Below, piece by piece: positions 18,609 to 30,279 of a stretch of DNA of 64,000 nt. Source of the stretch: Syntrophomonas sp. DTU019 (GTDB taxonomy: Bacteria; Bacillota; Syntrophomonadia; Syntrophomonadales; Syntrophomonadaceae); contig CAJYDM010000006.1 of NCBI GenBank assembly GCA_913757435.1, positions 1-64,000 on the forward strand. The letters are read 5' to 3'. The translations under genes were made by a program, and so were the position numbers. The notes below the pieces were generated by a model that was not told the origin of the DNA, ran no database searches, and saw nothing but the letters and a program-made list of their open reading frames with translations. Each line of letters opens with the position of its first letter. Positions within the stretch are counted from its first letter, which is position 1.

Positions 18609-19747
18609 ATGGCATCAAATGAGGAAAACAAGAGGCTTTATTATATCGATTGGCTGAGGGTACTGGTCGTCCTGGCACTTATACCTTTCCATGCCTCGCT
18701 GACGTATCTGAGATATGGCATTGTATACATTAAGGCGCCGGTATCGGGTCTTGCCGCTTTGCCTTTCCTCATAATCGAGGTGCCACTTGGGGATTTCTTC
18801 ATGACCTTAATGTTTTTTGTCTCAGGGGTTGCTTCCTTTTACTCATTTAAGAGCAGAGGCACCAGGACATATATAGGAGACCGGGCTCAAAAGCTGATGC
18901 TTTCCTTTGGGCTCGGATATTTTTTGCTCTGCCCAGTAACAGCCTATATACAGGCCCTTTATGAAGGGTTTCAGGGGGGATTCATTAGTTTTCTTCTTTA
19001 TTTTTTTGGTATGATACCTTCCATTACCACGGTTACGGTCATCTGTGGTTCCTTCTTTATCTGTTCGTTTTCTCTTTGATGTGCGTACCGCTTTTTAGGC
19101 GGTGGCAGGAAGATGAAAGCCGCCTCGAACGGATCGGCGCTTTTCTTTCCCGGGGGAATCGTTTGTTGCTGCCGATCTTCTTCATAATATTGCTGGAACT
19201 GTGCATGCGTCCCCTCTTCCACCCAGACGCCTATATCATCGTCGGCGACTGGGCAAACGTGACGGTTTATCTGAGTGTATTTGTCTTTGGCTATGTCTAT
19301 GCTGCAGATGTTCGAATACAACGGAAAGTATACGAGTATTTCAAGCCTTCAATGATATTGGGCGCCATGTTTCTTGCCACGCTTTACTATGTAAATATCA
19401 ACTCGCAGATGTTTTACTCCTACGCGGCGCACCTGTTGCCTTTATGGGTACTTGCCAAAGGGGTCTATGAGTGCGCGGGCATAATATTCCTAATGGGTTT
19501 GGGAAGGTTGTATCTTAACCAGAATAGCAGGGTGCTCGGGTATCTGAACAGGATGTCATTCAAAATATATGTCTTTCACTACTTGCCGGTTACTTTATTT
19601 ACGTGGCTTTTCATAAAAGTCAAAATGCATATATTCGTAAAATACTTGCTGGTGGCCGCTTTGTCCTATCTGACGGTTTTCATTATATGCGAACTGTGGC
19701 AAAGGGTGCGCTCAAATATAATTCAAGAGAGTGAGGCCTTGATATGA
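18609..19747 (+). pseudogene. Acyltransferase family 3 membrane protein, frameshifted at a T7 run
   Basis: Two frames together encode one OafA/YrhL-type acyltransferase of about 380 residues that transfers acyl groups to cell-surface glycans. Frame one starts MASNEENKRLYYIDWLRVL (ATG 18609, GGAGGGG upstream) with the family's catalytic-type His in IPFHAS. The family motif GYGHLWFLLYLF is read only in the other frame at ~19031 and continues to 19747. The switch falls at a run of seven T (19001-19007); one extra T would restore a single frame. Either a sequencing undercall, a recent mutation, or a phase-variable site. Overlaps the next gene by 4 bases. Confidence 0.78.
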
Positions 19748-20693
19748 CCAACCAAGATATATTGGTAACCGGCGGGGCCGGTTTTATAGGAGCCCACCTG
19801 TGCCGTCGACTGCTGGACGCAGGGCAGCGGGTATTCTGCCTGGACAATCTGTTTACCGGATGCCGGGAAAATATCGAGGATCTGATGGTCCATCCCCGCT
19901 TTCATTTTCTGGAACATGATATCATTCATCCCATCGACCTGCAAGTCGGGGAAATATACAATCTTGCCTGCCCGGCCAGCCCAGTGCACTATCAGTATGA
20001 TCCGGTCCAAACCGTCAAGGCCAGTGTGCTGGGGGCAATAAATGTTCTGGAATTAGCCCGCCGGTCCGGAGCACGGGTATTGCAGGCCTCAACCTCGGAA
20101 GTATATGGCGATCCCCAGGTCAATCCCCAGCCCGAGCATTACTGGGGATATGTAAACCCCATCGGGAGGCGCAGTTGTTATGATGAGGGCAAGCGCTGCG
20201 CGGAGACCTTGTTTTTTGATTATCACCGCCAGTATGGGGTGGATATCAAAGTGGTCCGCATCTTCAATACATACGGTCCTTTTATGCAACCTGATGACGG
20301 GCGGGTGGTCAGTAATTTTATCGTTCAAGCCTTGCGGGGGGGGGCCTGACCATCTACGGAGATGGCCAGCAGACCCGCTCCTTTTGCTATGTCAGCGATC
20401 TGATTGAGGGAATGCTGGCCATGATGGCAACAGATAATTTTACCGGTCCGGTTAATCTGGGCAACCCGGCAGAAATTACCATAGCTGAGCTGGCTCAAAC
20501 AATCCTGAATCTAACCGAATCAGAAGAAAAACTATCCTTTAAACCATTGCCCCCGGATGACCCCCGGGAACGCTGCCCAGATATTGTCCTGGCCAAGGTT
20601 CGGTTGGGCTGGGAACCGAAGGTGGATTTGGAAGCGGGGCTCATAATGACGATCGGTTACTTTTCTCGCCGATACGGAAAGATGGAATATTGA
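19744..20693 (+). pseudogene. UDP-glucuronate decarboxylase-like epimerase, frameshifted at a G9 run
   Basis: NAD-dependent short-chain dehydrogenase (UXS type, UDP-glucuronate to UDP-xylose). Rossmann motif [10 protein letters not shown], the UXS signature [12 protein letters not shown], catalytic Tyr-x3-Lys in CYDEGK, and [15 protein letters not shown]. After ALRGG the frame stops at 20347 within a run of nine G (20336-20344). The other frame resumes with [18 protein letters not shown] and runs to the normal C-terminus. Ten G would give the canonical spacing. Adjacent to the similarly broken acyltransferase and to glycosyltransferases, so it belongs to a surface-glycan pathway. Confidence 0.82.
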
Positions 20694-20715
20694 GGCAAAC
20701 CTCAAAGGAGCGGAA

Positions 20716-21729
20716 ATGCCCAAACTCAGCATAATTGTGCCGGTTTATAGGGTGGAGCCTTATTTGCGGCAGTGCGTGGAATCTATTTTAAGCCAATCCT
20801 TTAGTGATTTCGAGCTGATATTGATTGATGACGGGTCTCCGGATCGCTGCGGGTCTATCTGTGATGAATATGCCAGCCGGGACGAACGCATCAAGGTCAT
20901 CCACCAGAACAACCAGGGCATTGGCCAGGCGCGAAATGTCGGATTGGATTGTGCCCGGGGACAGTACCTTGGCTTTATTGACAGTGATGATTGGCTGAAG
21001 CCGGATATGTATGCCACCCTGATTTCCCTGGCCGATGCATATGACGCGGATATCGCCGAATGCGCCTACCTGAAGACCTGGGATGGGGGCAGAACCGAGA
21101 GGGATAATCACAGCAAGCAAACCCTGGTTATCGACGGAATGACGGCTTTAAGAGATTATACCCGGGGCAATTACTCCCATGTGGTAGTATGGAACAAAGT
21201 CTACCGTAAAGCTTTATGGGACCAGGTAAGGTTTCCCATGGGGAAACTCCATGAGGATGTGGCTACCACTTACAAACTGTACTATAAGGCTGGCCGGGTA
21301 GTACAATTCGATGCGGCGATGATGTATTACCGGCAAAGAGGGGATAGCTTCATGGGAGTCGGTTTTGACCCCCAAAGAATCAGCCATGCCCGGGAGGCCT
21401 ATGCGGAAAAAATTGAGTTTTTCAACCAGAAGGGCTTAAGGAATCTTGGAGATCAAGCAGCTGTGGAAGCAAATGTTTACCTGGCCGAAGCCTATCTGGG
21501 GGTATCGAAAGAAACCGAGCTAAAGAGCATGGCGCCCGCACTTAAAAAGGAGTTCGATATTAATTACCGGGAACTGGTCAAAACAGGCCGCTTGGCAATG
21601 AAGGACCGCCTGGTGCTAGGTCTTTTCTATACAGTGCCGTTGTTGTACGCAGTATATAAAAGAGTGGAAATTGGCCGCTATTTTAAACAGAATAAGGTGC
21701 TGCGGCTTATTTACGAATGGCTATCCTGA
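20716..21729 (+). CDS. Glycosyltransferase family 2
   Basis: 337 residues. GT-A fold: KLSIIVPVYRVEPYLRQC at the N-terminus, LIDDGSPD, and the metal-binding DxD in FIDSDDW (~residue 93), with AQARNVGLD-like acceptor region. The C-terminal ~100 residues are helical without an obvious membrane span except a weak one near 300. Transfers a sugar from a nucleotide donor to a growing surface polysaccharide. Ribosome site AAAGGAG. 22 bases downstream of the epimerase. Confidence 0.88.
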   Translation: MPKLSIIVPVYRVEPYLRQCVESILSQSFSDFELILIDDGSPDRCGSICDEYASRDERIKVIHQNNQGIGQARNVGLDCARGQYLGFIDSDDWLKPDMYATLISLADAYDADIAECAYLKTWDGGRTERDNHSKQTLVIDGMTALRDYTRGNYSHVVVWNKVYRKALWDQVRFPMGKLHEDVATTYKLYYKAGRVVQFDAAMMYYRQRGDSFMGVGFDPQRISHAREAYAEKIEFFNQKGLRNLGDQAAVEANVYLAEAYLGVSKETELKSMAPALKKEFDINYRELVKTGRLAMKDRLVLGLFYTVPLLYAVYKRVEIGRYFKQNKVLRLIYEWLS

Positions 21730-21779
21730 TTAGGTTATACCGCCTCCCGGAGCATGATGTCATATCTCTGCATCTATAA

Positions 21780-22190
21780 TTGATATGCTGTAATTCCCGA
21801 AATATTGATTTTTTTGAAGACAAGACCGAGGAGATGCAAGACTATGTTGATCCTGCACCGGGCACTACCTGGCCCCCTGTACATGGCATCTATCCCAGAA
21901 TATTTGCGGAGCTAGGGCTTATTGGCCTCCTGCTATGGTTGTCATTATGGATGATATTAACAGTTAAGTGCTATATACGGTATGCTGAAAATTCCAGGCA
22001 GCTACGAAAGCCGGATTATTACGGATTGGCACTGATATTAAGCATAGTGGGCGTATTGATGTGTGGATTGAACACGGACACATTCAGATTTATGGGTTAT
22101 TGGATAACATTGGCTCTGGGATTAATTTATATGCAGAAGCGAACTGTAAGGGAAGTAAAAATACTTGGGGATAACGGAAACATAAAATGA
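21780..22190 (+). pseudogene. Remnant of an O-antigen ligase/polymerase-like membrane protein
   Basis: Only a C-terminal fragment of a Wzy/WaaL-type protein is left: a VHGIYPRIFAELGLIGLLLW segment (the ligase-loop His and following helix) and two further helices. The preceding bases do not encode the missing ~300 N-terminal residues in any frame, and no ribosome site precedes the TTG at 21780. I read this as a deletion remnant rather than a functional small gene. Confidence 0.65.
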
Positions 22191-22332
22191 GCAATGCAAT
22201 GAAGAATAATAACATCTTTGTGCCTGCTGGCACCAGATTATATAAATTCCGGGTTCTATTTGTGAATTGCCTTTTGCTCTATGGGGCAAAACTCAGTGTT
22301 TACAGGTATGGTAATAATGATCGACAGGGGGG

Positions 22333-23439
22333 GTGCAGGTGAACCTTCTGATCGATGGTGATACCATGAATACCGAGTCGGCAGGCATCGGACAATATAC
22401 ATACAGCTTGATCCGGGAGTTGGCCAGTCTGCGCGCTGCGGACGAACAAATATCCGTTACCATAAGACCTGACCTGTTAGATAAGGCGGATGGTTTGAAT
22501 CTTCCAGGAATTAAGCTGCTTCCCAACTATGAACACCGAATTCGCAAGTATCTGCCTTATGCTCCCCGGTGGATAAGCGGGTTTGACCTCTACCATCAAC
22601 CCAGTTTCGTTCCCCACGTGTTTCCCGGCAGGACCATAGTAACTGTACATGATATGTCATACCGGGTATTTCCCCAATACCATCCTCGCTACCGGGTTCT
22701 ACTTTTTACGGCTTTTGAAAATAGAATAAGGTCTGCAGATAAAATCATTACTGTTTCCGAATATTCCCGGCAGGAGATTGCGGACTGGTTAAAAATCCCG
22801 GCCGAAAGCATAGTGGTCACTTATTTAGGAGTCGGTTCACAATACCGAATGCTCACTGTCTCTGATGAAAAGCGCTGCTATATAAAATCTAAATATCATC
22901 TGCCCGAACAGTTTATTCTGTACGTAGGCACCATTGAACCCAGAAAGAATCTAAAGCGTCTGGTCGAAGCATATCAACTCTTTCGTTTAGAGCAGCCCCG
23001 GTCGGAGTTGAAGTTGGTCTTGGCGGGGGGCAAGGGCTGGCTATATGATGATATTTTCACCCGCATAAAAGAATTGCATCTGGAACAGGAGATAGTTGTT
23101 ACCGGGTATGTTGCTAGTGCGGATTTACCCTATTTTTACAACCTGGCTATGGCTTTGGTTTATCCCTCCCTTTATGAAGGGTTCGGATTGCCGTTGTTGG
23201 AAGCCATGTCCTGCGGAACCCCGGTGATAAGCTCCAAGACCTCGTCTATTCCGGAAGTGGTAGGGGAGGCCGGCCTTCTGGTCGATCCCTATAAGGCAAA
23301 CGAACTGGCCGAAGCTCTATATCGTGTAGCCAGCTCAGTTTCTCTAAGAGAAAATATGTCAATACTAGGACTAGAAAGAGCCCGCCAGTTTTCCTGGAAG
23401 AAATGTGCCCAACAAACTATACAGGTCTACCGTAGCTAA
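22333..23439 (+). CDS. Glycosyltransferase family 4 (GT-B fold)
   Basis: 368 residues from a GTG. N-terminal GT-B half includes [13 protein letters not shown]; the donor-binding C-terminal half has [36 protein letters not shown] (E-x7-E retaining motif) and [17 protein letters not shown] two codons later is an alternative start. Probably adds a mannose- or similar sugar in the surface-polysaccharide locus. Confidence 0.87.
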   Translation: MQVNLLIDGDTMNTESAGIGQYTYSLIRELASLRAADEQISVTIRPDLLDKADGLNLPGIKLLPNYEHRIRKYLPYAPRWISGFDLYHQPSFVPHVFPGRTIVTVHDMSYRVFPQYHPRYRVLLFTAFENRIRSADKIITVSEYSRQEIADWLKIPAESIVVTYLGVGSQYRMLTVSDEKRCYIKSKYHLPEQFILYVGTIEPRKNLKRLVEAYQLFRLEQPRSELKLVLAGGKGWLYDDIFTRIKELHLEQEIVVTGYVASADLPYFYNLAMALVYPSLYEGFGLPLLEAMSCGTPVISSKTSSIPEVVGEAGLLVDPYKANELAEALYRVASSVSLRENMSILGLERARQFSWKKCAQQTIQVYRS

Positions 23440-23532
23440 AGGCTAGGAAATCCTAGCCGCCGATGGGACGGAAAAACCTTTGTGTATGGTTATACTTATG
23501 CCCAATCCGGGGCCAGGCCTATTTGAACTACC

Positions 23533-24321
23533 ATGAGGGAAGGGCAACCATGGGAACAGATTATGATATTTAAAGAAACATCGAATACACATTTGCCCAC
23601 AATTATTTTGTTGCACGGCGGCGGCTTGTCCTTCTGGTCTTTACAGGCCATCGTTGAAAAATTACAAACTGAATTTCATGTTGTAACACCTATCATTGAC
23701 GGCCACGGTGAGGATGGTGATGAAGAATTTGCAAGCATACAGGATTCCGCCGGGAAGCTTATGGAATATATTGATACAGCCTGCAACGGGGCAGTATTTG
23801 CCGTTGGTGGGTTATCACTCGGTGCGCAAATAGTAATAGAGGTTTTATCTCAACGGGCCAACATTGCAGAATATGCAATTCTTGAAAGCCCATTGGTGTA
23901 TCCAATCAAAGGAATTGCGGCTTTGACTGCTCCAATATACAGACTTCTTTATGGCTTGGTTAAGAGCAGATGGTTTGCCAAACTGCAAGCAAAAACGCTT
24001 TGTGTCCCTGCTGATATGTTTGAACAGTATTATCAGGACAGTCTGAGAATATCAAAACAGTCGTTGATCAATATCACACTCAGTAACGGGAACTATAACT
24101 TAAAAAGTAGCATCGCCAACACGAAATCAAAGGTTTTGATTATTGTCGGAGAGAATGAAATTGGACTTATGAGAAAATCTGCCCAACGGTTGAAAGAAGC
24201 CATCCAAGATAGTGAAATTCATATTGCACCGGCAATGAAACATGGCGAGATGAGTTTGGTGTATCCTGAGAAATATGTTGAATTGGTAAGACGTTTCGTC
24301 CGGTTGCATAGTCACCGATGA
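23533..24321 (+). CDS. Alpha/beta hydrolase
   Basis: 262 residues, or 252 if the in-frame ATG at 23563 is used; neither has a strong ribosome site. HGGG oxyanion motif near residue 28, nucleophile elbow GLSLG near 94, acidic residue in VGENEIG, and a C-terminal KHGEMS histidine. Esterase or lipase-like; the cap region is helical. Convergent with the pyridoxal kinase gene. No functional context. Confidence 0.78.
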   Translation: MREGQPWEQIMIFKETSNTHLPTIILLHGGGLSFWSLQAIVEKLQTEFHVVTPIIDGHGEDGDEEFASIQDSAGKLMEYIDTACNGAVFAVGGLSLGAQIVIEVLSQRANIAEYAILESPLVYPIKGIAALTAPIYRLLYGLVKSRWFAKLQAKTLCVPADMFEQYYQDSLRISKQSLINITLSNGNYNLKSSIANTKSKVLIIVGENEIGLMRKSAQRLKEAIQDSEIHIAPAMKHGEMSLVYPEKYVELVRRFVRLHSHR

Positions 24322-24359
24322 AACACCGCCCCTTGTTTCAGATCTGGTCTTAGTAGCTG

Positions 24360-25208
24360 TTACAGTCCCAACTGTTTCATAAGGTCGGGAATGCCTGCTT
24401 CGAAGTTCACCCCAAAGCGGATATCGGTTCCTGCCTCTTTGGTGCGGGCAATGCTCCCAACTGTGAAATCTACTGCTATTTGCGTTGCTTTTGCCAGAGC
24501 AATATCTGTTAAAAGGGCGGCGGTCAGAGCACTGGCAAATACATCCCCGGTCCCGTGATAGTATCCTTCTATCCAATCGGAAAAAGCATAACTGACCACT
24601 CCGGTATGGCTGTCATAAGCTGCAGCACCGAGTTTTTCTCGGTCAAAATGCACACCGGTCAAAACCACCTGTCTGGCCCCCAGGGCAGCAATTTTTCTGA
24701 TCAATGCCTCAATATAGGCTGGTGTATAAGGACCTTCCTGATAGGGTTCATCAAGCATCAATACTGCTTCAGTGATATTGGGAACAATTACATCCGCCTG
24801 GGTACAGAGTTTTTTCATACCGGCAGGAAAGCCAGGGGGAAATATTTTATACAGCTCTCCGTTATCTGCCATTACCGGATCTACAACAATAATATTTTCA
24901 GATGTTTTCAGGCGCTTAAAGACCTCGGAAACGATGTCCAGCTGTTCAAATGAGCCCAGAAAACCGGTGTAGATGGCATCAAATGTTAAGTCCAAGGACT
25001 GCCAGTGGTCGATGATGGGCAGAATGTCCTCCGTCAAATCCCGGTAAGTGTAACCGGTAAGCCCGCCGGTATGGGTGGAGAGTACTGCTGTGGGTATGGC
25101 GCTTACTTCAACACCCGCTGCGGAAATAATAGGCAGGGCTACGGTCAGTGAACATTTGCCGAAACAGGATATATCGTGGATTGCGGTAATGCGTTTTTGT
25201 TTTTGCAT
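24360..25208 (-). CDS. pdxY: Pyridoxal/pyridoxamine kinase
   Basis: 282 residues of the ribokinase superfamily. N-terminal HDISCFGKCSLTVALPI and TAVLSTHTGG are typical of the PdxK/PdxY group; the catalytic anion-hole motif is HGTGDVFAS near residue 224. It phosphorylates pyridoxal, pyridoxamine or pyridoxine with ATP in the B6 salvage pathway. Single gene, minus strand, roughly 100 bases downstream of argH. Confidence 0.86.
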   Translation of the reverse strand: MQKQKRITAIHDISCFGKCSLTVALPIISAAGVEVSAIPTAVLSTHTGGLTGYTYRDLTEDILPIIDHWQSLDLTFDAIYTGFLGSFEQLDIVSEVFKRLKTSENIIVVDPVMADNGELYKIFPPGFPAGMKKLCTQADVIVPNITEAVLMLDEPYQEGPYTPAYIEALIRKIAALGARQVVLTGVHFDREKLGAAAYDSHTGVVSYAFSDWIEGYYHGTGDVFASALTAALLTDIALAKATQIAVDFTVGSIARTKEAGTDIRFGVNFEAGIPDLMKQLGL

Positions 25209-25305
25209 AAACAGGCCATCTCCTATTTAAAAAATTGTATTATGCAGAAGCCTCATTCACTGAGTACAGTAGCCATCAGCATGCCCGGAGTCTGTCCATA
25301 AGCTG

Positions 25306-26604
25306 TTATTTTATTGCGCGCTTGCGAACATCGATGGCATCGTAGATATCTGATTGGAACAAAGGTGAAAAATCTTGGAATTCTTTTAGTGTCATATCAT
25401 CCAAATTCTTATTTTGACCGATGCAGTAAAGCACCATCTTGCCAATAATTTCGTGACAGTCCCGGAAGGGAAGCCCTTTTTTCACCAGATAGTCTGCGGC
25501 ATCCGTAGCATTCATAAATCCGTCTTTTACACTCCGTTCCATGCGACCTGTTTTGATTTGCATAGTTTTAATGACTTCTGTGAAGATGGATAGGCAATCC
25601 TTGAGCGTGTCGCCCGCATCGAAGAGTGGTGGCTTGTCCTCCTGCATATCCTTGTTATAAGCTAGAGGCAGCCCCTTCATGATGGTGAGAAGGGCGAAGA
25701 GAGCACCGTATACGCGACCCGTCTTGCCCCGAATCAATTCAGCCACATCCGGATTCTTTTTCTGCGGCATGATGCTGCTGCCGGTACTGAATGCATCGTC
25801 CATCTCGATAAAGGCAAATTCCGTGGAATTCCACAGGATTAATTCCTCACAGAAGCGTGAAAGGTGCATCATGGTCATGGCACAGCAACCGATGAATTCG
25901 ATGGCGAAATCCCTGTCGCTGACCGCATCCATGGTGTTCTCACAGATTCCTGAAAACCCAAGCTCTTCCGCAACAAAATACCGATCAATGGGATAGGTGG
26001 TTCCTGCCAAAGCCCCGGAACCTAAGGGTGAAAGGTCCGTCCGCTTTAAGCAGTCGCTGAAACGATTCTGATCTCTTTTGAACATCTCTGTGTATGCACC
26101 CAGATAAAGGGCCAGAGTAACCGGCTGCGCTCGTTGCAGATGGGTATAGCCGGGCATAACTGTATATTTATGCTGTTCCGCAAGAGTCTCCAATGTCTCA
26201 ATCAAAGCTTTCAGCAAGCTTTGAACCTTACCGATTTCCTCCTTTTGGTAGAGCCGCAGATCCGTTGCCACTTGATCATTTCGGCTCCTGGCGGTGTGCA
26301 GCCTCTTTCCGGCAGCACCAATGCGTTCCGTGAGAAGGGTCTCAATATTCATATGGATATCTTCATGCTCTACGCAAAACTCTACCTTCCCATCTTCGAT
26401 ATCCTGAAGAATAGAAAGAAGAGAAAGCCGGATTTGTTCGGCTTCTTCTTTAGGAATGATCCCTTGATTGCCTAACATCAAAGCGTGGGCTAAGCTTACC
26501 TGAATATCATGCTTATACAGTCTTTGGTCTGTTTCGATAGAGGCATTAAACGCATCAGCGGATAAATTCGTCCCCTTTGAGAACCTTCCTTTCCAGAGTT
26601 TCAT
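25306..26604 (-). CDS. argH: Argininosuccinate lyase
   Basis: 432 residues, last step of arginine synthesis (argininosuccinate to arginine and fumarate). [11 protein letters not shown]-terminus, the fumarase-superfamily signature [12 protein letters not shown] near residue 270, and HTARSRNDQ. Its start lies 50 bases inside the 3' end of argG, so the two are translationally linked. Slightly shorter than many homologues (~460), with a compact C-terminus ending VRKRAIK. Confidence 0.94.
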   Translation of the reverse strand: MKLWKGRFSKGTNLSADAFNASIETDQRLYKHDIQVSLAHALMLGNQGIIPKEEAEQIRLSLLSILQDIEDGKVEFCVEHEDIHMNIETLLTERIGAAGKRLHTARSRNDQVATDLRLYQKEEIGKVQSLLKALIETLETLAEQHKYTVMPGYTHLQRAQPVTLALYLGAYTEMFKRDQNRFSDCLKRTDLSPLGSGALAGTTYPIDRYFVAEELGFSGICENTMDAVSDRDFAIEFIGCCAMTMMHLSRFCEELILWNSTEFAFIEMDDAFSTGSSIMPQKKNPDVAELIRGKTGRVYGALFALLTIMKGLPLAYNKDMQEDKPPLFDAGDTLKDCLSIFTEVIKTMQIKTGRMERSVKDGFMNATDAADYLVKKGLPFRDCHEIIGKMVLYCIGQNKNLDDMTLKEFQDFSPLFQSDIYDAIDVRKRAIK

Positions 26605-27823
26605 GTGTATCCGTTCCTTCCTCTAAGTTTATTGCTTGGATAGCTCTGATTTTTAAGGGTAGAGCAAACAAGTTAATAAAGCCTTCCGAATCCTTATGGT
26701 CATATACCTCATCTTTGCTGAAGGTGGCAAATTCTTCGCTATACAGGGAATACTTAGACCTGGAAGCAACGGGTATGCTGTTCCCTTTATAAAGCTTAAC
26801 CTTTACGGTTCCCGTGAGCAGACTTTGGGTAGAATCCACAAATGCATTGATGGCCTCTCTAAGAGGGGTGAACCACAGACCGTCATAGACTAACTGGGAA
26901 TACTTCTGAGCAACGATGTTCTTGTAAGCCATGGTATCCCGATCCAGTACCAGCTTTTCCAGAGCCGAATGAGCTTTGTACAGAACCGTTCCGCCGGGAG
27001 TCTCATAAACGCCTCTAGATTTCATGCCCACCAGACGGTTTTCAATAATATCAACCGTACCGATGCCGTTTTCCCCGGCCATTTTGTTGAGGGTGGTAAT
27101 GAGCTCTACGGGGTCTAATTTCTTATCGTTTACAGCAACTGGAATGCCTTTCTCAAAGTAAATTTCAACATAGGTCGGTTCGTCTGGCGCATTCTCAGGA
27201 GTAACACTCATTCTCAGGATGTCGTCCTTGTGCTCATTCCAGGGATTTTCCAGGTTGCCGCCTTCATGGCTGATATGCCAGATGTTCTGATCCTGGCTAT
27301 AGATATTCTCCTCTGTCTGGTCAATGGGTATATTGTGAACTTTTGCATAAGCGATGCAATCCTCTCGAGAATGTAAATCCCAAATCCTCCAAGGGGCGAT
27401 GATCTTGATGGCAGGATTTAAAGCTTTTATACTGGCTTCAAAACGGACCTGGTCATTGCCTTTCCCCGTGCAGCCATGAGCTATATAGTATGCGCCTTCA
27501 GACTCTGCTACTTCAACCAGCTTCTTTGCCATCAAAGGTCTGGCCATGGCAGTTCCTAATAGATAGTCGCCTTCATAAACAGCGCCGGCTTTCAGTGTCG
27601 GCCAGATGTAGTCAGTAATGAACTCTTCTCTGATATCAAGGACATAGGCTTTTGAAGCACCTGTGTCATATGCCTTTTTCTCAATAGCTACAAAATCTTC
27701 CTTTTGACCTGCATTGCAACAGACTGCGATTACATCATAGTCATAATGATCCTTTAACCAGTGCATTATAACGGAAGTATCCAACCCGCCCGAATACGCA
27801 AGTACAACCTTCTCTTTATCCAT
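26555..27823 (-). CDS. argG: Argininosuccinate synthase
   Basis: 422 residues from the ATG at 27823, chosen because GGAGG precedes it by about 9 bases and the family begins with the pyrophosphatase loop YSGGLDTSV. Upstream in-frame codons to 27994 are non-conserved leader. Condenses citrulline and aspartate with ATP. C-terminal half carries the usual [10 protein letters not shown]. The leader region has two inverted copies of an ARG-box-like site. Confidence 0.94.
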   Translation of the reverse strand: MDKEKVVLAYSGGLDTSVIMHWLKDHYDYDVIAVCCNAGQKEDFVAIEKKAYDTGASKAYVLDIREEFITDYIWPTLKAGAVYEGDYLLGTAMARPLMAKKLVEVAESEGAYYIAHGCTGKGNDQVRFEASIKALNPAIKIIAPWRIWDLHSREDCIAYAKVHNIPIDQTEENIYSQDQNIWHISHEGGNLENPWNEHKDDILRMSVTPENAPDEPTYVEIYFEKGIPVAVNDKKLDPVELITTLNKMAGENGIGTVDIIENRLVGMKSRGVYETPGGTVLYKAHSALEKLVLDRDTMAYKNIVAQKYSQLVYDGLWFTPLREAINAFVDSTQSLLTGTVKVKLYKGNSIPVASRSKYSLYSEEFATFSKDEVYDHKDSEGFINLFALPLKIRAIQAINLEEGTDTHETLERKVLKGDEFIR

Positions 27824-27906
27824 TTCCGTTTCCTCCGGTCTATATGTTGATTTTACAAACGTATTGTATTTGGTGTGTGTACAAAAGACAATCAGATAGC
27901 AGCTGT

Positions 27907-27978
27907 TGCATAAATATGAGATAGTGCGCGTTGAATTATAACATTGGTTTTGCCAGTTTTCAATAGGATATTTATGCA
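27907..27978. promoter_or_regulatory. Candidate ArgR sites upstream of argGH
   Basis: TGCATAAATAT at 27907-27917 and its exact complement ATATTTATGCA at 27968-27978. Each resembles half to three-quarters of a Firmicute ARG box, and they lie 84-155 bases before argG. No argR gene is in the window, so regulation is inferred. Confidence 0.4.
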
Positions 27979-28088
27979 GCAATACTATAGGCATAGTTCT
28001 TCGCTGCCTTGATAATTATGAAGTGCCTTGTCCCCAAAACAGTCCTATCGCACGTGAATCAGTGTCAATATATGAGTTTATTTGTCTA

Positions 28089-28117
28089 TTGATGTACGGT
28101 TTTGTTCATGATAGAAT
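28089..28117 (+). promoter_or_regulatory. Sigma-A-type promoter of gdhA operon
   Basis: TTGATG (28089-28094), 17-base spacer, TAGAAT (28112-28117). This predicts a transcript beginning near 28123-28125, right at the leader hairpin. Confidence 0.55.
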
Positions 28118-28124
28118 AATAGCA

Positions 28125-29536
<1,412 letters not shown>

Positions 29537-29561
29537 AAATGAATATATGGGGGTGTACCAC

Positions 29562-30056
29562 ATGAAAAGGTCAAACAGTATTACTGTTTCATTTGGGAAG
29601 CCTGTTACGGCTTCCTGCCTTATTCCGGTGCTGCACGATTCAACGCCCAACTGTATCAGCGATCCGTTCATGGTTTACGGAGAAGAGTATAGAGTAACTG
29701 CGCTGTCCTTCGGAACGCCTCACGGCGTCGTAATTGTAAATGATGCCGAGAGCATTGATGTTTGGTCATTGGGATCATCGCTTGGCACACATGTCCTCTT
29801 TCCGCAGGGTGCAAATATTGTTTTCGTCCAGATAATCGACAGCGAAACAATCAAAGCCCGGCTTTGGCAGCGCGGCGAGGGCGAAACCGCATTCACACTC
29901 GAAGCAGTCTGCGTTGCGATGGTAGCTTCAAGGATGCTTCAAAAAATAATGGTGCACAAGGCGAACGTCTTGATGGGGGGAAACACCTTTGAGGTAGAAT
30001 GGGACACTATCGGCGATGCAAAACTGACAGGACCGGCAGATTTGGTTCATAATTAA
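29562..30056 (+). CDS. Half-length DapF-like protein lacking the catalytic cysteine
   Basis: 164 residues from the ATG at 29562 (GGGGGTG upstream), 25 bases after gdhA. It aligns with the C-terminal half of diaminopimelate epimerase: FGTPHGVVIVND matches GNPHCVVFVDD, NIVFVQIID matches NVEFVQVLD, and RLWQRGEGETA matches RVWERGAGET. The following canonical ACGTGAC, which holds the active-site Cys, reads FTLEAVC, so that Cys is Thr. With half the fold and the nucleophile gone, epimerase activity is unlikely; a regulatory or small-molecule-binding role in glutamate metabolism is possible. Operonic between gdhA and the glutamine synthetase. Confidence 0.65.
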   Translation: MKRSNSITVSFGKPVTASCLIPVLHDSTPNCISDPFMVYGEEYRVTALSFGTPHGVVIVNDAESIDVWSLGSSLGTHVLFPQGANIVFVQIIDSETIKARLWQRGEGETAFTLEAVCVAMVASRMLQKIMVHKANVLMGGNTFEVEWDTIGDAKLTGPADLVHN

Positions 30057-30141
30057 ATTAATCCGATTATGCCCGGAGGAAAACAAGCTTTTATTATGTC
30101 TGCATCCGTTATCAGTAAGTACATTCGCTCTGACCGGTTTA

Positions 30142-30231
30142 ATGATAATTTTTGGTATATCAGTAGGTTTGTATGGGATGAAGCTTTTCAGTTATTATGT
30201 GGCCGCGAATAAAGGTCTTGATATAGATTAA
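30142..30231 (+). other. Possible remnant of a membrane protein (29 codons)
   Basis: ATG at 30142 opens a hydrophobic peptide MIIFGISVGLYGMKLF followed by YYVAANKGLDID and a stop; upstream codons in the same frame are also hydrophobic but lack a start. No ribosome site. It may be the tail of a deleted membrane protein or chance. The rest of the 223-base gap before the glutamine synthetase shows no terminator. Confidence 0.25.
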
Positions 30232-30279
30232 CTCCGAAATTTAGCAAAAAGCTTTACCGTTCAATAGGAGGATTAACAG

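Noticed and set aside
27824-27994. 57-codon N-terminal extension of argG
   Set aside because: No ribosome site at the upstream ATG, non-conserved sequence, and a good GGAGG before the ATG at 27823 where the family normally starts.
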